From positions 158,192 through 222,191 of the forward strand of contig QNGE01000285.1 in NCBI GenBank assembly GCA_008508345.1: a stretch of 64,000 nt of DNA, written 5' to 3'. Below the pieces are notes generated by a model. The model made no database searches and had not been told where the DNA came from. It saw only the letters and a program-made list of their open reading frames with translations. Positions 35,143 to 46,518 of the stretch are shown in pieces; within the stretch, counting starts at the first letter, position 1; each line of letters opens with the position of its first letter. The DNA comes from Paragonimus westermani. Taxonomy: Eukaryota; Platyhelminthes; Trematoda; Plagiorchiida; Troglotrematidae. Made by a program: the position numbers and the translations under genes.

Positions 35143-37259
35143 GTGATGTGTTGGAACCTTTTAAGCAATGAAAGCCTATTATTTGGTGTATATTAGACGT
35201 GAAGCAACCGTACTAGAAGATGCTTCGCTGGATTAAATGCTAACGAAAGCTGCCTGGTGATCCATGCTCGGTTTAGCCAAACACCCATGGATTTAGACAG
35301 AGACACGTGACTATGGACTTCAGAACACAATGTTGATTCTCCATGCACGTCCATTATCTACAGCTGGTATTTGTCATGAACTTTTACTCGTTGATTTGAA
35401 ACTACGCTTATCAAGACAATTATAAGTATGTGTCCAATTTATGATGATACGGTGCAGTAACTAAGGCGCACGCGCTGAAAATTACCGTGTGAAACAGGGT
35501 TCTTTTTTCAATCTCTTTATGAGCTTTGTTAGCAACTTGTGCATGAAGTATTTTTTATAAACGCCTTTGCATGTAGGGCAAACAGTTCTTCTTTACTAAT
35601 CAACCATGTGCTTGCGTAACACATCGCAGTAAACAGCTCCAAGTTCAACAGCACCTGGATTGGGTCGACTGTCGTCTCCTCTGGTCTCATCAGTGGGAAT
35701 ATTTGACATGTAATCAGAAGCAGAATTCACGTCGGATGGTCAGGTTGCATGCAAGCATTACTAGCCAAATTTTCGAAAGACCAGATTGTTTTTGACGAGG
35801 CGCCCCGTGTTAGGCTATCAGTAGTGAGTTGAATATGTACTTCGGATGACCGAATTGCAACAGCCGGCGTTAAAATAAGACTTCAACAGTCAGCAATCTG
35901 TAAATCACTAATATTAAGTAAACTTCGGATATATGAGGCCGCCGCGTTACAGCGAGGAAAAACCCGACGCATTCCATACTCATCGACAACAGCCAAGTGT
36001 TTAAAATCTTCGAGTGTACTGACGTACAGTGAACGATGATATACTTCAGGAACGAGTGAGTTATCGTGTACGAGTGTCGAGGTAGTCTGGTTAGCTAAGA
36101 ATGTTTAGTCCGCGCGAATCTTTTGAAACTGCCAACCCATTCATGGGAGACGAAGGCAACGGACGATTGTTTTCGGCATTCCTCCATGAGGTCATTAAAG
36201 TTATTTAGGTTCAACGAAATTAATGTAATATTCAGTGAGTTGAAGGGGCTGAAACAAAATAACGTCCATCCGTGTAATTCGGTTAACTCCTGATATTGGT
36301 TAATTATATCTCCGTAGACAATGAGTAAATGTTTTTTCTCTACTGATTTATTGTTCTAGCCTAACGAAATTTGTACACCCATTCAACCGTGCGCACTGTT
36401 CTCTCATCTTCACTATTGTAGGCTGGTTGGATAACACGCTCTAATTTCAAGGTGTACAACTGAAAAACTCAGGTGGAACTGTACCTCGCTCGAAGTATCA
36501 CAAGGCGAAACGAACCGACCAGTAGGCATATATTAGTAACTTTGTAGTGCACGAACAAAACTGTAACTGTGTTCAGTGACAAGGCACGGCTGAGGTGAAA
36601 GCCGTCTCCATCCGTCTGGCGTTTAGAAGTATTATCGTCATAACGAATCAAGTCAGGAAGACGAGAGAAGACAGGTCAGCTGGAATTGAAACGTATGTGC
36701 TTTCAATCTCAGCTGAGAAATGAATGACTGTGTTAAGTAATACAGACCCATTCGTCGGACAACCAAACGGCTTCAAACTGTGGGTATTGAAATACTTCAA
36801 GTTCACTTCAAACAGGTGACGTTTGATTTCATTTGTAAGTTTGTAGAGTCTCTCAGATTATGACAATTCTGAAATTAGGTCGATCGTTTTTGCGTCTTTC
36901 GCTTTATCTCTTTTATTAGGATGAAATCATTAACACCTCCGCCTCAAGCTTGTTGAGAATGACTGAAAAAATATGCGTGCACATGAAGCGACATTACCCT
37001 GATTCTTATGTGGCTTGATTAACAACATTTGGGGGCGTTCGCTTCCCTTTCTTGAGCCCCAAATTATACTTTTGTGAAGTGGTTGTCGAATATCGGCGTT
37101 ATCCAACAGCTGTCATAATCCTTGAGTTTCTGGTTGACGCGGTTGTTTTGCAAAAGGTCTGATCCGAATGGCGTGCGGTATCTATATATGCATGTTAACT
37201 TGACGCCTGTTGTCTTCTAATTCGATTGGGCCCCACATAAACTATTCATCCGACGATAG
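35143..37259. other. Stretch with one weak minus-strand ORF
   Basis: A minus-strand open segment at 36,469-36,690 reads polar (RLPDLIRYDDNTSKRQTDGD) and reaches a possible donor GCGAG followed by GTACAG, but no acceptor was found. The rest shows no repeat or splice-bounded ORF. Confidence 0.35.
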
Positions 37260-37428
37260 TCTCTGGCAAGTACCAGTCGACCAGTTTCAAAGGAACGAGG
37301 TCGAGTTCCACGTTTCCTGTCAAATCAATACTTCGTCAAAAAGTTCCCGTTACTCGTCAAAAGCTATATCACTGGCAACACTTCACGGCCGGACTTCCAC
37401 TAAACCTCCGCAACCTAGCTTTATTTAA
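37260..37428 (+). CDS. Candidate terminal exon, serine-rich
   Basis: After an acceptor-like TTCATCCGACGATAG the plus strand is open for 56 codons to a stop. The peptide is polar and low in hydrophobics (WQVPVDQFQRNEVEFH, then INTSSKSSRYSSKAIS, ending TSTKPPQPSFI), which fits a disordered protein C terminus. The surrounding DNA is richer in G/C than average. No family was recognised. Confidence 0.3.
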
Positions 37429-39413
37429 ATCTGTAAACCAAACATTACCACCACCAAAGACTCATGGTTTGAATGGTTCAACTCATTTGTTTGCAAATTC
37501 CACCCAGCCACAGGGACCAGCGGTATTATTTGTCACCGTCGCCAGTTCTCTGAATATTGTTTCAATTTTGTTGAGCCTGCGTAATTTTAATGACCACGTG
37601 AAAGATTATCGAGCGACTGCTCCATAATTTGCAGCCAAACTATCCAAAAGTAGGCCTTACAACTTAAGATAAAACTCTAGTGAGATTCCGTTTTTTGCAA
37701 TCGACTTGTTGAAAAATTTTACACAAATGCTAGTGCTCGAATTCACTGTGAGCGACGCTTTATATATATCAGCTGAATCTTCTGTAGTTTGTGTTAGTGG
37801 TAATCGTATGTATTGCATGCGAGGCCCATGTATGCTTAGGCAAATGCTTTGTCTGAACGGGATCTTACACGGTCTATGTAACTAAGCTGACTTTTAATGT
37901 ACACAGTGCATCTGTTCTATCAACTCAGAGTAACATCTGAATAGGTAAGAATTATTTTTCTACTGTAAAAAGGTAGTTGTTGTCTTTTGAGGAGACCAGC
38001 ATTTGTTTCATTGAAAGATGGTTCAGGCGGCCGTTTTCGACCTAGATGAACAGCAAGTATTCCACTTGGAAACCGTCATTTGGAACAGAATTTTGGTCCA
38101 GGCTTCACAGTAAAATTCACACGGTAGTAAATATATCGGCCACTCAGTTAAGTATGTTAACAACTCAAATAGAAGGCCATAAAAGCAGAGCACTTTAGTA
38201 CATTCAGTTAAAAGCTTGCTAGGTGCATTGCAAGAGGTCCGTTTCCATCACATCCCTTCATTCCGTGTTATTTGTCAATCATATCACGTGCAGATTCGGT
38301 GCCACTCGTTTGGACGGTAACTTGCACAGAAGTTTATTCAAGTGGCAGATCGAGTTACCAAAATTCGACCAGAAAACCGTACAGGGTCAAGGATTCAGAT
38401 GTCGTCGGTCGCTTTCCACCCCCTCATGATGAGTCATCGAGTTCAGCAAACTAATTCGTTCAATCTGTCACTACTGCATACATCAATGGCTGTGCGTAAA
38501 CTGAAGACCATTCTTCTACGTACAAAAGTGGACATTTCACATAGGATCTGTAGATTTCATTCCAGAGACTGAAGTTGCTAGGCTGAACGACTGCCCCAAT
38601 CTGTTTCAAGGACTTTCGAAACCATTTCTTACACAGCACAGACCTTACAAACCAGCCTACTCACGCAGCGAAAAGCGACCGACTTATGGTCAGAAACTAT
38701 CACTTCTAACGCACTGTAAGAGTCAGAAAGACTACATGAAAAACGCGTTTACAATATTTTCATTCCTCAAGTCTATCTGCTTATAGTTTGATGCGTTTAA
38801 ACTACGGTAATCACACTCCAAAAAGATGATGTGCGACGGTGGCCAAGTGCGGTTTTCCCAAGTGTGCTGGCCTCTCTTGAAAGTTAGAAGAACGCAGACT
38901 GTATACTTAACGATACACGGGATGCAATGAGGGACATATTTTATTGCTTAAGAAGAAGTCATGACATCACTTCACAAGGTAAAATCACCCCTAAAATAAA
39001 TGGTGCCTGACAAACCAGCTTACACACTTTCTCTAAGCGATTCACACTGCTGTTGGTTCTAATTAAACGTGTGTTAAACTAATTCCGAGTCAGCTTGCTG
39101 AGAGAATCCGAATTTCTCCACGTCATTCGTTCAAAAGCTCCCGACAACTCGTTTGACATAAATCACGAGCCGCATTGTGCAAATGTAAAGATTTCAGAGC
39201 ACCACTAAGGTGCTGGTTGAGCGCGAGTTGAGCGAACGTAAGACATTAAATATCTGCAGCATGCTACTCTTCTGTTGCCTGAAATATGGTTCAGTAAAAG
39301 AAGTGAGATGTTTTTATCCAACTCTCTCAATACACTGGTACCAACAACGTTAACTCTCATGGACGCTTCCTAGAGTAGACCAGTCAGCAACCAAGGTTTC
39401 AAGAAACAGAATT
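37429..39413. other. Stretch with overlapping ORFs, none supported
   Basis: Between 38,223 and 38,572 all three plus-strand frames are open in turn. The middle frame follows a CACGTGCAG acceptor and is serine-rich near its end. I cannot choose among them. The remainder holds no recognised repeat. Confidence 0.35.
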
Positions 39414-39646
39414 GTCTCGAGAGGAGGCACAGTAACTGTCCTGTTAACTCCAATCGATAACCCCGCGATTAGGACTTCCGAGACAGGTCGAGATCACTGA
39501 TCTCAATAAACTCGCAAAGCAATATTTTGATTACTGATGAGTCGTCGAGTTTAATGAGATCAGTGATCTCGACCTGTCTCGGAAGTCCTAATCGCGGGGT
39601 TATCGATCGGAGTTAACAGGACAGTTACTGTGTCTCCTCTCGAGAC
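39414..39646. repeat. Near-perfect 101-bp palindrome (inverted SINE arms)
   Basis: Arms 39,414-39,514 and 39,546-39,646 are reverse complements with three mismatches that I can count, separated by a 31-base loop containing GATTACTGATGAGTCG. Both arms match the arm of the 4.6 kb element. The right arm runs directly into a full tRNA-headed SINE at 39,655-39,905, while the left arm is cut off at GTCTCGAG. Such high arm identity suggests recent formation or ongoing gene conversion. Confidence 0.9.
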
Positions 39647-39905
39647 GTTCGGGCAACCTGATCATTGGTCACAAGCGAGAGTGGCTGAGCGTTCAAATTT
39701 GATAATTCGGTCGTGCCTAATGTGAGGTCAATGGCGCAGTGGTTAACACGGTTGCTTCATGATTGGAATGTCCGGAGTTCGAATCCCGGCCGTGGCAAGA
39801 ATTCGCGCTACTGATGGGTTCTAATGAGAGCGAAACTCGAGTCCAGTGCTTCTTTTCGAACGAGGCTGGCTGGAAAGTCTATCTGAATGCGGAGACTGCG
39901 ATCAA
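39547..39905 (+). mobile_element. Best SINE copy: arm, tRNA head, hammerhead, tail
   Basis: The unit has an arm (shared with the palindrome) and then a tRNA-like head at about 39,721-39,796. The head carries A box TGGCGCAGTGG (39,732-39,742) and B box GAGTTCGAATCCC (39,775-39,787). A hammerhead-like segment and a tail ending GCGGAGACTGCGATC follow. The boxes are those used by RNA polymerase III in tRNA-derived SINEs. There is no coding capacity, so spread would need a partner retrotransposon. This copy is the reference for all diverged copies in the window. Confidence 0.85.
39805..39852 (+). ncRNA. Hammerhead-ribozyme-like motif
   Basis: The order is GCGCTA, CTGATGG, stem II hairpin (GTTCT, AATG, AGAGC), GAAAC, TCGAGTC (very short, near-palindromic stem III) and CAGTGC. 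Stem I pairs GCGCT with AGTGC. Apart from the last base of CUGAUGA (G for A) all core positions fit, and the natural cleavage point would follow GTC. A tiny stem III usually means activity as a dimer, as in retroelement hammerheads. Activity is untested. Confidence 0.65.
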
Positions 39906-42900
39906 ATGTTAGTAATGTTCAATTTGAAAATAAACCAACTCCCCAACTACTCATCAGTATTCAGAAACACTTTAACCAATCGACCAAGAATCTAGTTACC
40001 TCGACGAATTCTTTCGTACCTGAGCGCAAAAATGGCAGAACATTCAAGCTTCTTGGCACACGTATACCAATGTACTTTCATAAATTCACTTGAGTGAATA
40101 ATATAATCACACCTAGTTTCAACTGACAGGAAAGGGCATGCATTTTCGTTTTGCTAATGGTTTAATCGCGTGTAGATAAAGAAAGTTCCATAACAACGGA
40201 GCACAGGTGTTACCGGTACTCTGTACGCAACAAACCTACCCGACTACATAAACCATTCGTTTTGCATAATGACTTGTTCCTTGCAACCGACTATCAATTA
40301 ATCGACACAATATTAGTCGAGTTCTTGCTTGAATCAAACTAAAGTTGTGTGTTAGGAGATTTGATGCAAACAAAAACGCTTCTTTTTACAGTTAACTTCG
40401 GGAATATAATGAATTTATTTATCTTCTGTTTTGAAATTGAAGATTTGCATTCTACATGAAGTTAAGCTAGTTTTTTAATTCGTTTCAAATTACTTTTTGC
40501 TACAATAAGAGGGTCACCTGAAACTCTTATCCTGTTGATTGTGTTTTAGAATGTCCACTAAGTATCAGCGTTATTTAGATGAACACTCAAAAATGGAGTA
40601 ACTAATTACTAGTGCCATCTTTCTAGCTTATGTTCATTATCGCTTGAGCATTCATTGAGACCTAAACTGACTACAACCTAATTTAGATGAAAGTGTCTGA
40701 GCATATATGTGGTATGCCATCTCTCTGACTAATAAACCGTCACATGTCAAGTGTTTTGAAAATATGAAACTACTTCCTGATTGCATCTTTTTAAAAGTAA
40801 CTGAATCATTTCCATCTTGGTGAAACACTTCAGTTAATCCAATATTTCTGACTTATCGTCTTGATACTCTATAATTGTATGCTATCTAGCATAACAGACA
40901 GAACCTACCTGAACCGAGTGCTCTGTAAGTTTGGTTGTTCTCACCCTGTGTGAGATATCGGCTCCGGTGGACTGAAAACAATTTACCGACGGTCTGAAAA
41001 CGAAAGTCGCCGTGGCAGTGTTGAGGTTAGCTGCAGCATGAACTGCTCATCGCATAATCTTTGATGATGTAACGAGATGTAAATCAGTGCAACCGTTGCC
41101 TCGTAGATAGTCTCCCACATTGACCTCATTACACGTGACGCAACTGATATGGGGAAACGCACGTTTACCAGAAATCGTTAAGTCTGGACAACATGCCTTG
41201 TTAAGCTAGCCTCACATTATCTCGTAAATTACCTTACCCGCTCTACTTGAAATTGTATTCAGGAAAAGGTACCATACAAAGAGGATGCAGTTAATGAATT
41301 CCTTCTAGTTATTTGTCCCGTAGAATGGACACAAAACCCAATAAATCTTCTGATGATCGATAAATAAACACACAGATGTGTGCCACAACAGGGCACTTAT
41401 GGACGATAGTTATTTCGTGACTCTGAACAGTCAATCGCTTTCGTTATTTGCAACTATGGCCGGAAGTGATTTAAAACCAAACTTTAGCAGGTGTTCTCTT
41501 ACTAATAGCAAATGCTCCTCAACTTACCTTGCTGTCTGTAAATTGCAGACCGGTAGCCACTTTGCAATATTTTTATTTTCTGTTGGTTCACCGAACAAAA
41601 ATTATACTGACGCGTAGATAGGTCTGTAAGTTACACGTGAACCATGTGAATCATGAAACATGCCCTCACCACAAGATGATAAAGACTGGAACATATATAT
41701 CAGCGCAACCAGAACATGACTGTGTCGTTTTGGGTGAAAGTTTGCTATATTAGATAACCTGGTGTAATAGGCTGCACCATTTAGCCGAAAGACGAAGAAA
41801 CACTTCCCTTCTGGACATGGCTATGCTTTCCTCAGGTACCTTTGGATGTCCAATCATAAATGCTGTTGCAGATGCTGCCCACCGTACAAACAAGCTGTCT
41901 ACGGCGTTGACAGTTATCATAAGTTCCTGTTTTAAATCCTGAAGCCGGAATATTCTGCTTAAGAGTGTTCATTATGGTTACCATCAAAACAGTTGAAATA
42001 TGATTTAACGTTCATTTGACTTCGTAACATAGCTGTTAGTTTTACATTTCGAGTGAACTGTAGGCAGTCACGTGATCTGAATGATATCCGCACTTGGATG
42101 AGTTGATAGGACGTAGTGATAAGAATAGACGACCTCGAGGTAAAGCAGTGTTTGACAACCGAACAAAAACTATTCTATACCGGACAATACCACTAGTATA
42201 CAGTACACCTTCTGTGAAAGAGGCAGCGGGCCTATACAGACGAGTTTCGATACTTCAATGAAGACGTATGTTCTGACATCTCAGGCCGAGCTACTGAACA
42301 AAACTTAATCGTCCCATCCTTTCAAGACGATCCCATAACCATTGTTCTATCCGAGGGTTCTCCGGGTACGTTCAAAATAAACGCGCATCATGAACTGAGG
42401 TACAGAAATCAGTAGTGTAACACGTCGTTGAATTCTTGAATATCTTGGGGCAACGCGTGGCTCAAGATGTTATTAGTTTGTCCATATATCAAATCTTTTG
42501 GTTTTCATCCCAGTCAGTTCTTGTGTCCACACTGTCTGCCGTACATGTATCAACATCCGTGGTTAATAATCTACAGACAAAACTGGCTCTACTTCTCCCT
42601 GTTGGCGAATCAACCAATGCAGTAAATTATTCGGGCTGGCTAATGCGTATGATTTGTGAGAGGAGAACTGAAGAATTGAACCCGATGACATTTGAGAACA
42701 TTACTACGACTGTCCATTAATTTATCGTAAGAAAAACTGATGAGGCAGACATCAAGCAAACATTATTTGGTAAAACTTGTAGGTTGCCAAAAAACTGGAT
42801 GTCCAAAAGTACTGAAGGTGATTGGGTGGTCAGTAACATGTGAATGCTGAGAGTCAGATTGTTTAATATAACGTGACATTTATTAGGTTGGTCGGACACT

Positions 42901-43205
42901 TCTCGGCTGTCTTGGTTGTGGAATACTAGCAGTTAGCCAAGAAAATAATAATCACCGCTGGTGAGATATTAAATGATGGTTATTCTGTTGTATTTCTAAT
43001 TTTCGCGCCTGCATCTGATTGGTTCATCGCGTGGCCTATCCTCAAATTTTATCGAAAGTTATCTATAGAGCGGCTTATCTAATATGCATAAATTTTAGTT
43101 GTGCAGGCAACAAAATTCATTTCAAAATCAACCAGCTTCTTAAAGCTAAAATTTTGAATAACGGGGACCTTTTAGTCGTTGCAGTTTATCCGTAGTCAGG
43201 CCTAC
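39906..43205. other. Stretch with weak ORFs
   Basis: Just after the SINE, ACTCATCAGTATTCAGAA (39,949-39,966) resembles the SINE unit start and may be a fragment. ORFs at 41,378-41,617 and 42,436-42,720 (plus) have ordinary composition. The second, 94 codons, is listed separately. No other feature was seen. Confidence 0.35.
42436..42720 (+). CDS. Candidate coding segment, 94 codons
   Basis: This is one of the longer plus-strand frames. It is hydrophobic first (QIFWFSSQSVLVSTLSAVHV) and then soluble (MICERRTEELNPMTFENI), and ends at a stop. No clear acceptor defines its start, and the first codon given is only the start of the open frame. It could be a last exon, a decayed retroelement or chance. 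No domain was recognised. Confidence 0.2.
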   Translation: MNILGQRVAQDVISLSIYQIFWFSSQSVLVSTLSAVHVSTSVVNNLQTKLALLLPVGESTNAVNYSGWLMRMICERRTEELNPMTFENITTTVH

Positions 43206-43338
43206 CTTGCCATTTGATAAGAACTGTGATTGCCTTATCTTTCGAGTTACCATCCGTGTCACGTTGTTGACCTCTCTCAGGTTGACAACCATCAGTAACC
43301 AACGAAAGGAATTGAAAACTTCACCCCGGCTTTTTATA
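43206..43338 (-). CDS. Candidate internal exon, unrecognised
   Basis: This 133-base minus-strand segment ends at a donor (GGCAAG followed by GTAGGC) and begins after a weaker acceptor (CAAAATAATTAG). The peptide is basic and helical-looking (FNSFRWLLMVVNLREVNNV, then MVTRKIRQSQFLSNGK). No family was recognised. The opposite strand is also open here, which weakens the call. Confidence 0.25.
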
Positions 43339-43980
43339 CTAATTATTTTGCAACACACTGATCGTGACCTTAGTTATAATTTTTCGCTTTTGTGTTTAGG
43401 TCTATATAAGTAGCAACCTGTTAACAATCAGACAAAGGGACCAAAGTCCCTAAGAAGAGTGATACGGTACTCATCTTACTGATGAATGTTAAATAAAGGC
43501 ACTTCATAGCATCAATTATTTCGGTTATGTGTGCAGGTACATTCGCCGTTGATAAAAGTCAATTTTATAGTTTAGTTATCCTGCAAAAATGCCCAGGTTA
43601 GCCAAGTTGAAGGAATTCACTAGTAAAGTCAATGCAATCTAGCGTCTTATTTGTTCTCAAACAGAAAATGAAATGTTTCTGACAGAGACATGTTCAACTG
43701 AAGGTTACTCTCGCAAGCATTCGCATTTTAATGCAAATTCATGTCAGCTGGTCTGCTATATCAACAACAGTGTGACGTGAAAGCTACAAGAGGGAGAAGT
43801 AAAGAGAAAGCTTTATAACAGGAGATGACACAATCGAAACTATTCACAGGGTGGAGATGCTTTATGGGTGTCTGAAAGTCCTGTTACAAAATGAAACGAT
43901 CAAATGTGCACATCTATCACCTGCCATGTGCTTCTTTCTCTATTCCCCCTAGAATAATTCTGTCTTAACCTAGAATGGCC

Positions 43981-44174
43981 TCATCGGGATTCCAATTTGT
44001 TTACTGTCAGGATGTATGTCAGCAAATGGCAGTCTTGTTTACGATGAATCTGAAGATGTGCATTTTTCCGATTTTCGAAGTGTTTCTGTGAAGTGTTGAG
44101 ATAATGCAACCTTATAAGTTGATCGATTATCTCGCGCTTTGAAGAATTTCTCCATGTTAGGTTTGTACATTTCT
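43981..44174 (-). CDS. Candidate terminal exon, unrecognised
   Basis: After a weak acceptor (TATATCACTAG) the minus strand is open for 64 codons to a stop. The peptide is strongly basic and histidine-rich (SSKREIIDQLIRLHYLNTS, then HFENRKNAHLQIHRKQD). It is protein-like, but no domain was recognised. Confidence 0.25.
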
Positions 44175-46325
44175 CTAGTGATATAATGTACCTCCACATT
44201 TTATTCAACCAAATGCTGGTTAAATTCAGTTAGCCGGAAGCCCCCCTCGTCCTTTTACTCAGATTGTGCTAACAAATAGCGTGTTTGGGCTCTTATTCTT
44301 ACTAGATTCATAGTTGTCAACTGATTAACAGTCACTCATGGGATAATCTTGGATGGCGACTGGATGGTCTGTGAACATGTACAACGATCTGTAATGAGAC
44401 CATCGTCAATGTTTTCGAAACTACACTTCTCTTGCAAATTCTTGTTCAGCAGATCACTGTCCGTCTGTATTTCGATGCACTTCTAACGTTGTACAGTAGT
44501 GAGGTTGAGAAGCGCTAATCAATTGCTGCTAAATTTTGGCAAGTAAAATCCGGAAAGGGGTAGACGACTGCTAGTGTGAATTAAATGTTGCCAAAAATAT
44601 GAGTTCACAGACAATGTTGAGGGAAGCCTGATCATCGCAAGCAACATTGTGACAGTGATAAACGTTAGATGACGGCCAGCTAAAAAGACGTCCCGTCGTA
44701 CGTTTAGTAATCTTCTGACATGCACACACGCACTGATTGGTGATGGGGTTCTGGGGTTCACTTAATGTACCTGTTTGAACTGGGTGAAACTGGGTGGCAA
44801 GAATGAAGTGGGCTGTGGGATAGTGTGCAGAAAGCAATGTTTTATGAAAGTAAACGCTCGAGATGGACGAATGGTGATTCGCTGTGTGTCCTCTTGATAG
44901 GAGAATTCGAACAAAAATAGTTGACCATTTACTTGGGTTCAGATGAAGACTGTTTGCAGAGTGTGGTGGCCAACAACACAACCGGCTCTGTTCAACCTTT
45001 TATCACACACGACATCTGAAAGAAACGGGGCATGTTTTCCAAATACACTTAGATTCACCTGCTTTGTATCACCCAGTCAATAAGCATAATCGGTTTGCTG
45101 TCGAGGCCGTCGCGTGCCACGATTATAAACCCGACCTTTTTCACCAAAGCACATGGTAATCAGTCCAGGACTACCACGATGTTCATGGTTCGTAGTCATT
45201 CATTTACGTTACTCTTCTATGTTACTACCAGTGTTTTTATCATTAGTATTTCAATGTTTTACTTATGTTATTCTCTTAGGTTCGGTTCATCACCCATTCT
45301 CTTTAGAGTGTGCGAGTCCTGTCCCAATACTTATGTCAGGCTATTGTTGGGTTCTGTTAAGTTCACGCGCGACGACAACATGCTCGTATCTTCGTAGCCG
45401 GCCCGCTTGTGCGACTCACCACTCGTGGGACATTAGCGCACCCGTAACTTCGTGATTGTCTTTGTCTCACTTGACTGGTTCACGTGACCTTCCTTATCGG
45501 AAAAGTGAACTTTTGACTGTTTACCCTTGCATGTTGACAGTGTACAGCCTAACGTATTATCCTACAGTGTTGCATGATTGTCGTGACCTACACTTTTTTT
45601 CATGCAATTGTCCGCCTTACTACAACACAGTATTAGTCTGTCTTTTAAATTCACAATGCAACAGCTACCTATTAGTTAACGCATATTCCCACACGCATCG
45701 TTGACTGGACTCCTTACTGGACTTGTCTGAAGACAAATTATTCACGCCATTCGACCGTTGGCTAGCTTACATGTGGTCTTTACTGTGATCAGTATTTCGC
45801 ATCTGTTTTACACCTTCGTGATTTAATGAGTGTTCATTAACCATAGTTCGTGTATCCCAGTTGATTCGATCGATTGAAATACCTCTGTACACAGCGTTCT
45901 ACACAACTCTGCTTCTGTGTTCTGAATTCATCCGATGACAAACCTGTGTAAATTTTGTTGTTTTGGTTTGGAATCCTTCGTGATTGTTGAATGATTGTAT
46001 CCTCTTTAATACTTACTAAAAGCCGATACCCATAAAGTCTGTCAATGGGAGTTTGGTTTGTGTGAATTATTCTGGTGTGTTTCGGTGCACACTTTAGTTG
46101 AACTGTAGGCAGAGGGGGTTACAGAAGGGAACCATACAACGAATTTGAGGCAACACCTGAATTCCTTGCCTAGGCAAATTGCAGTTGTATGTGGATTGTA
46201 TTCTATCTGCCATAGACTGGTCATCATCAAGCATCTTGTTTTAGGAATTGGAGCAGCCAGGAACTAAGGCAAATCCAAATTACAACAAGTACGGTCAAAT
46301 ACACATTGTAAATGAATCGCCTTAC
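44175..46325. other. Strand-asymmetric T/C-rich region, possible old repeat
   Basis: From about 45,100 to 45,990 the plus strand is rich in T and C and poor in A, and all three plus frames stay open for 80-100 codons in succession. The longest ORF in the window (44,571-44,981, minus, 136 codons) lies just upstream and is low-complexity in S, H and T. This pattern fits a retroelement untranslated or terminal region, but I see no matching terminal repeats and cannot name it. Confidence 0.3.
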
Positions 46326-46518
46326 CTGTCCACTGGTAGGTAAATTTTGAGAGAGAAAAACGGTCATCATCGTACTTCTTAAACTTGTCAACCGGAAACA
46401 GGAAACTTGAACACTTCTCCAGCAACTCGAGTGTAACCGGACAGCGTCCTACAGTATCGGTCACTAAACATTTATACATATCTGTTTCCACTTTGTGCAT
46501 AAGATTTCTCGTTACTCG
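46326..46518 (-). CDS. Candidate internal exon, 64 codons
   Basis: This 193-base minus-strand segment lies between TGAGTTACTTTAG and a perfect donor (GTGGACAG followed by GTAAGG). The peptide reads as folded protein: MHKVETDMYKCLVTDTVG, then CPVTLELLEKCSSFLF, then a charged KFKKYDDDRFSLSKFTYQW. By donor quality and composition it is the strongest host-exon candidate in the window. I do not recognise the family, and no adjoining exon was placed. Confidence 0.45.

Noticed and set aside
34824..35168. 114-codon minus-strand ORF
   Set aside because: It overlaps a plus-strand segment with better composition and an acceptor. Coding on the minus strand is not supported.
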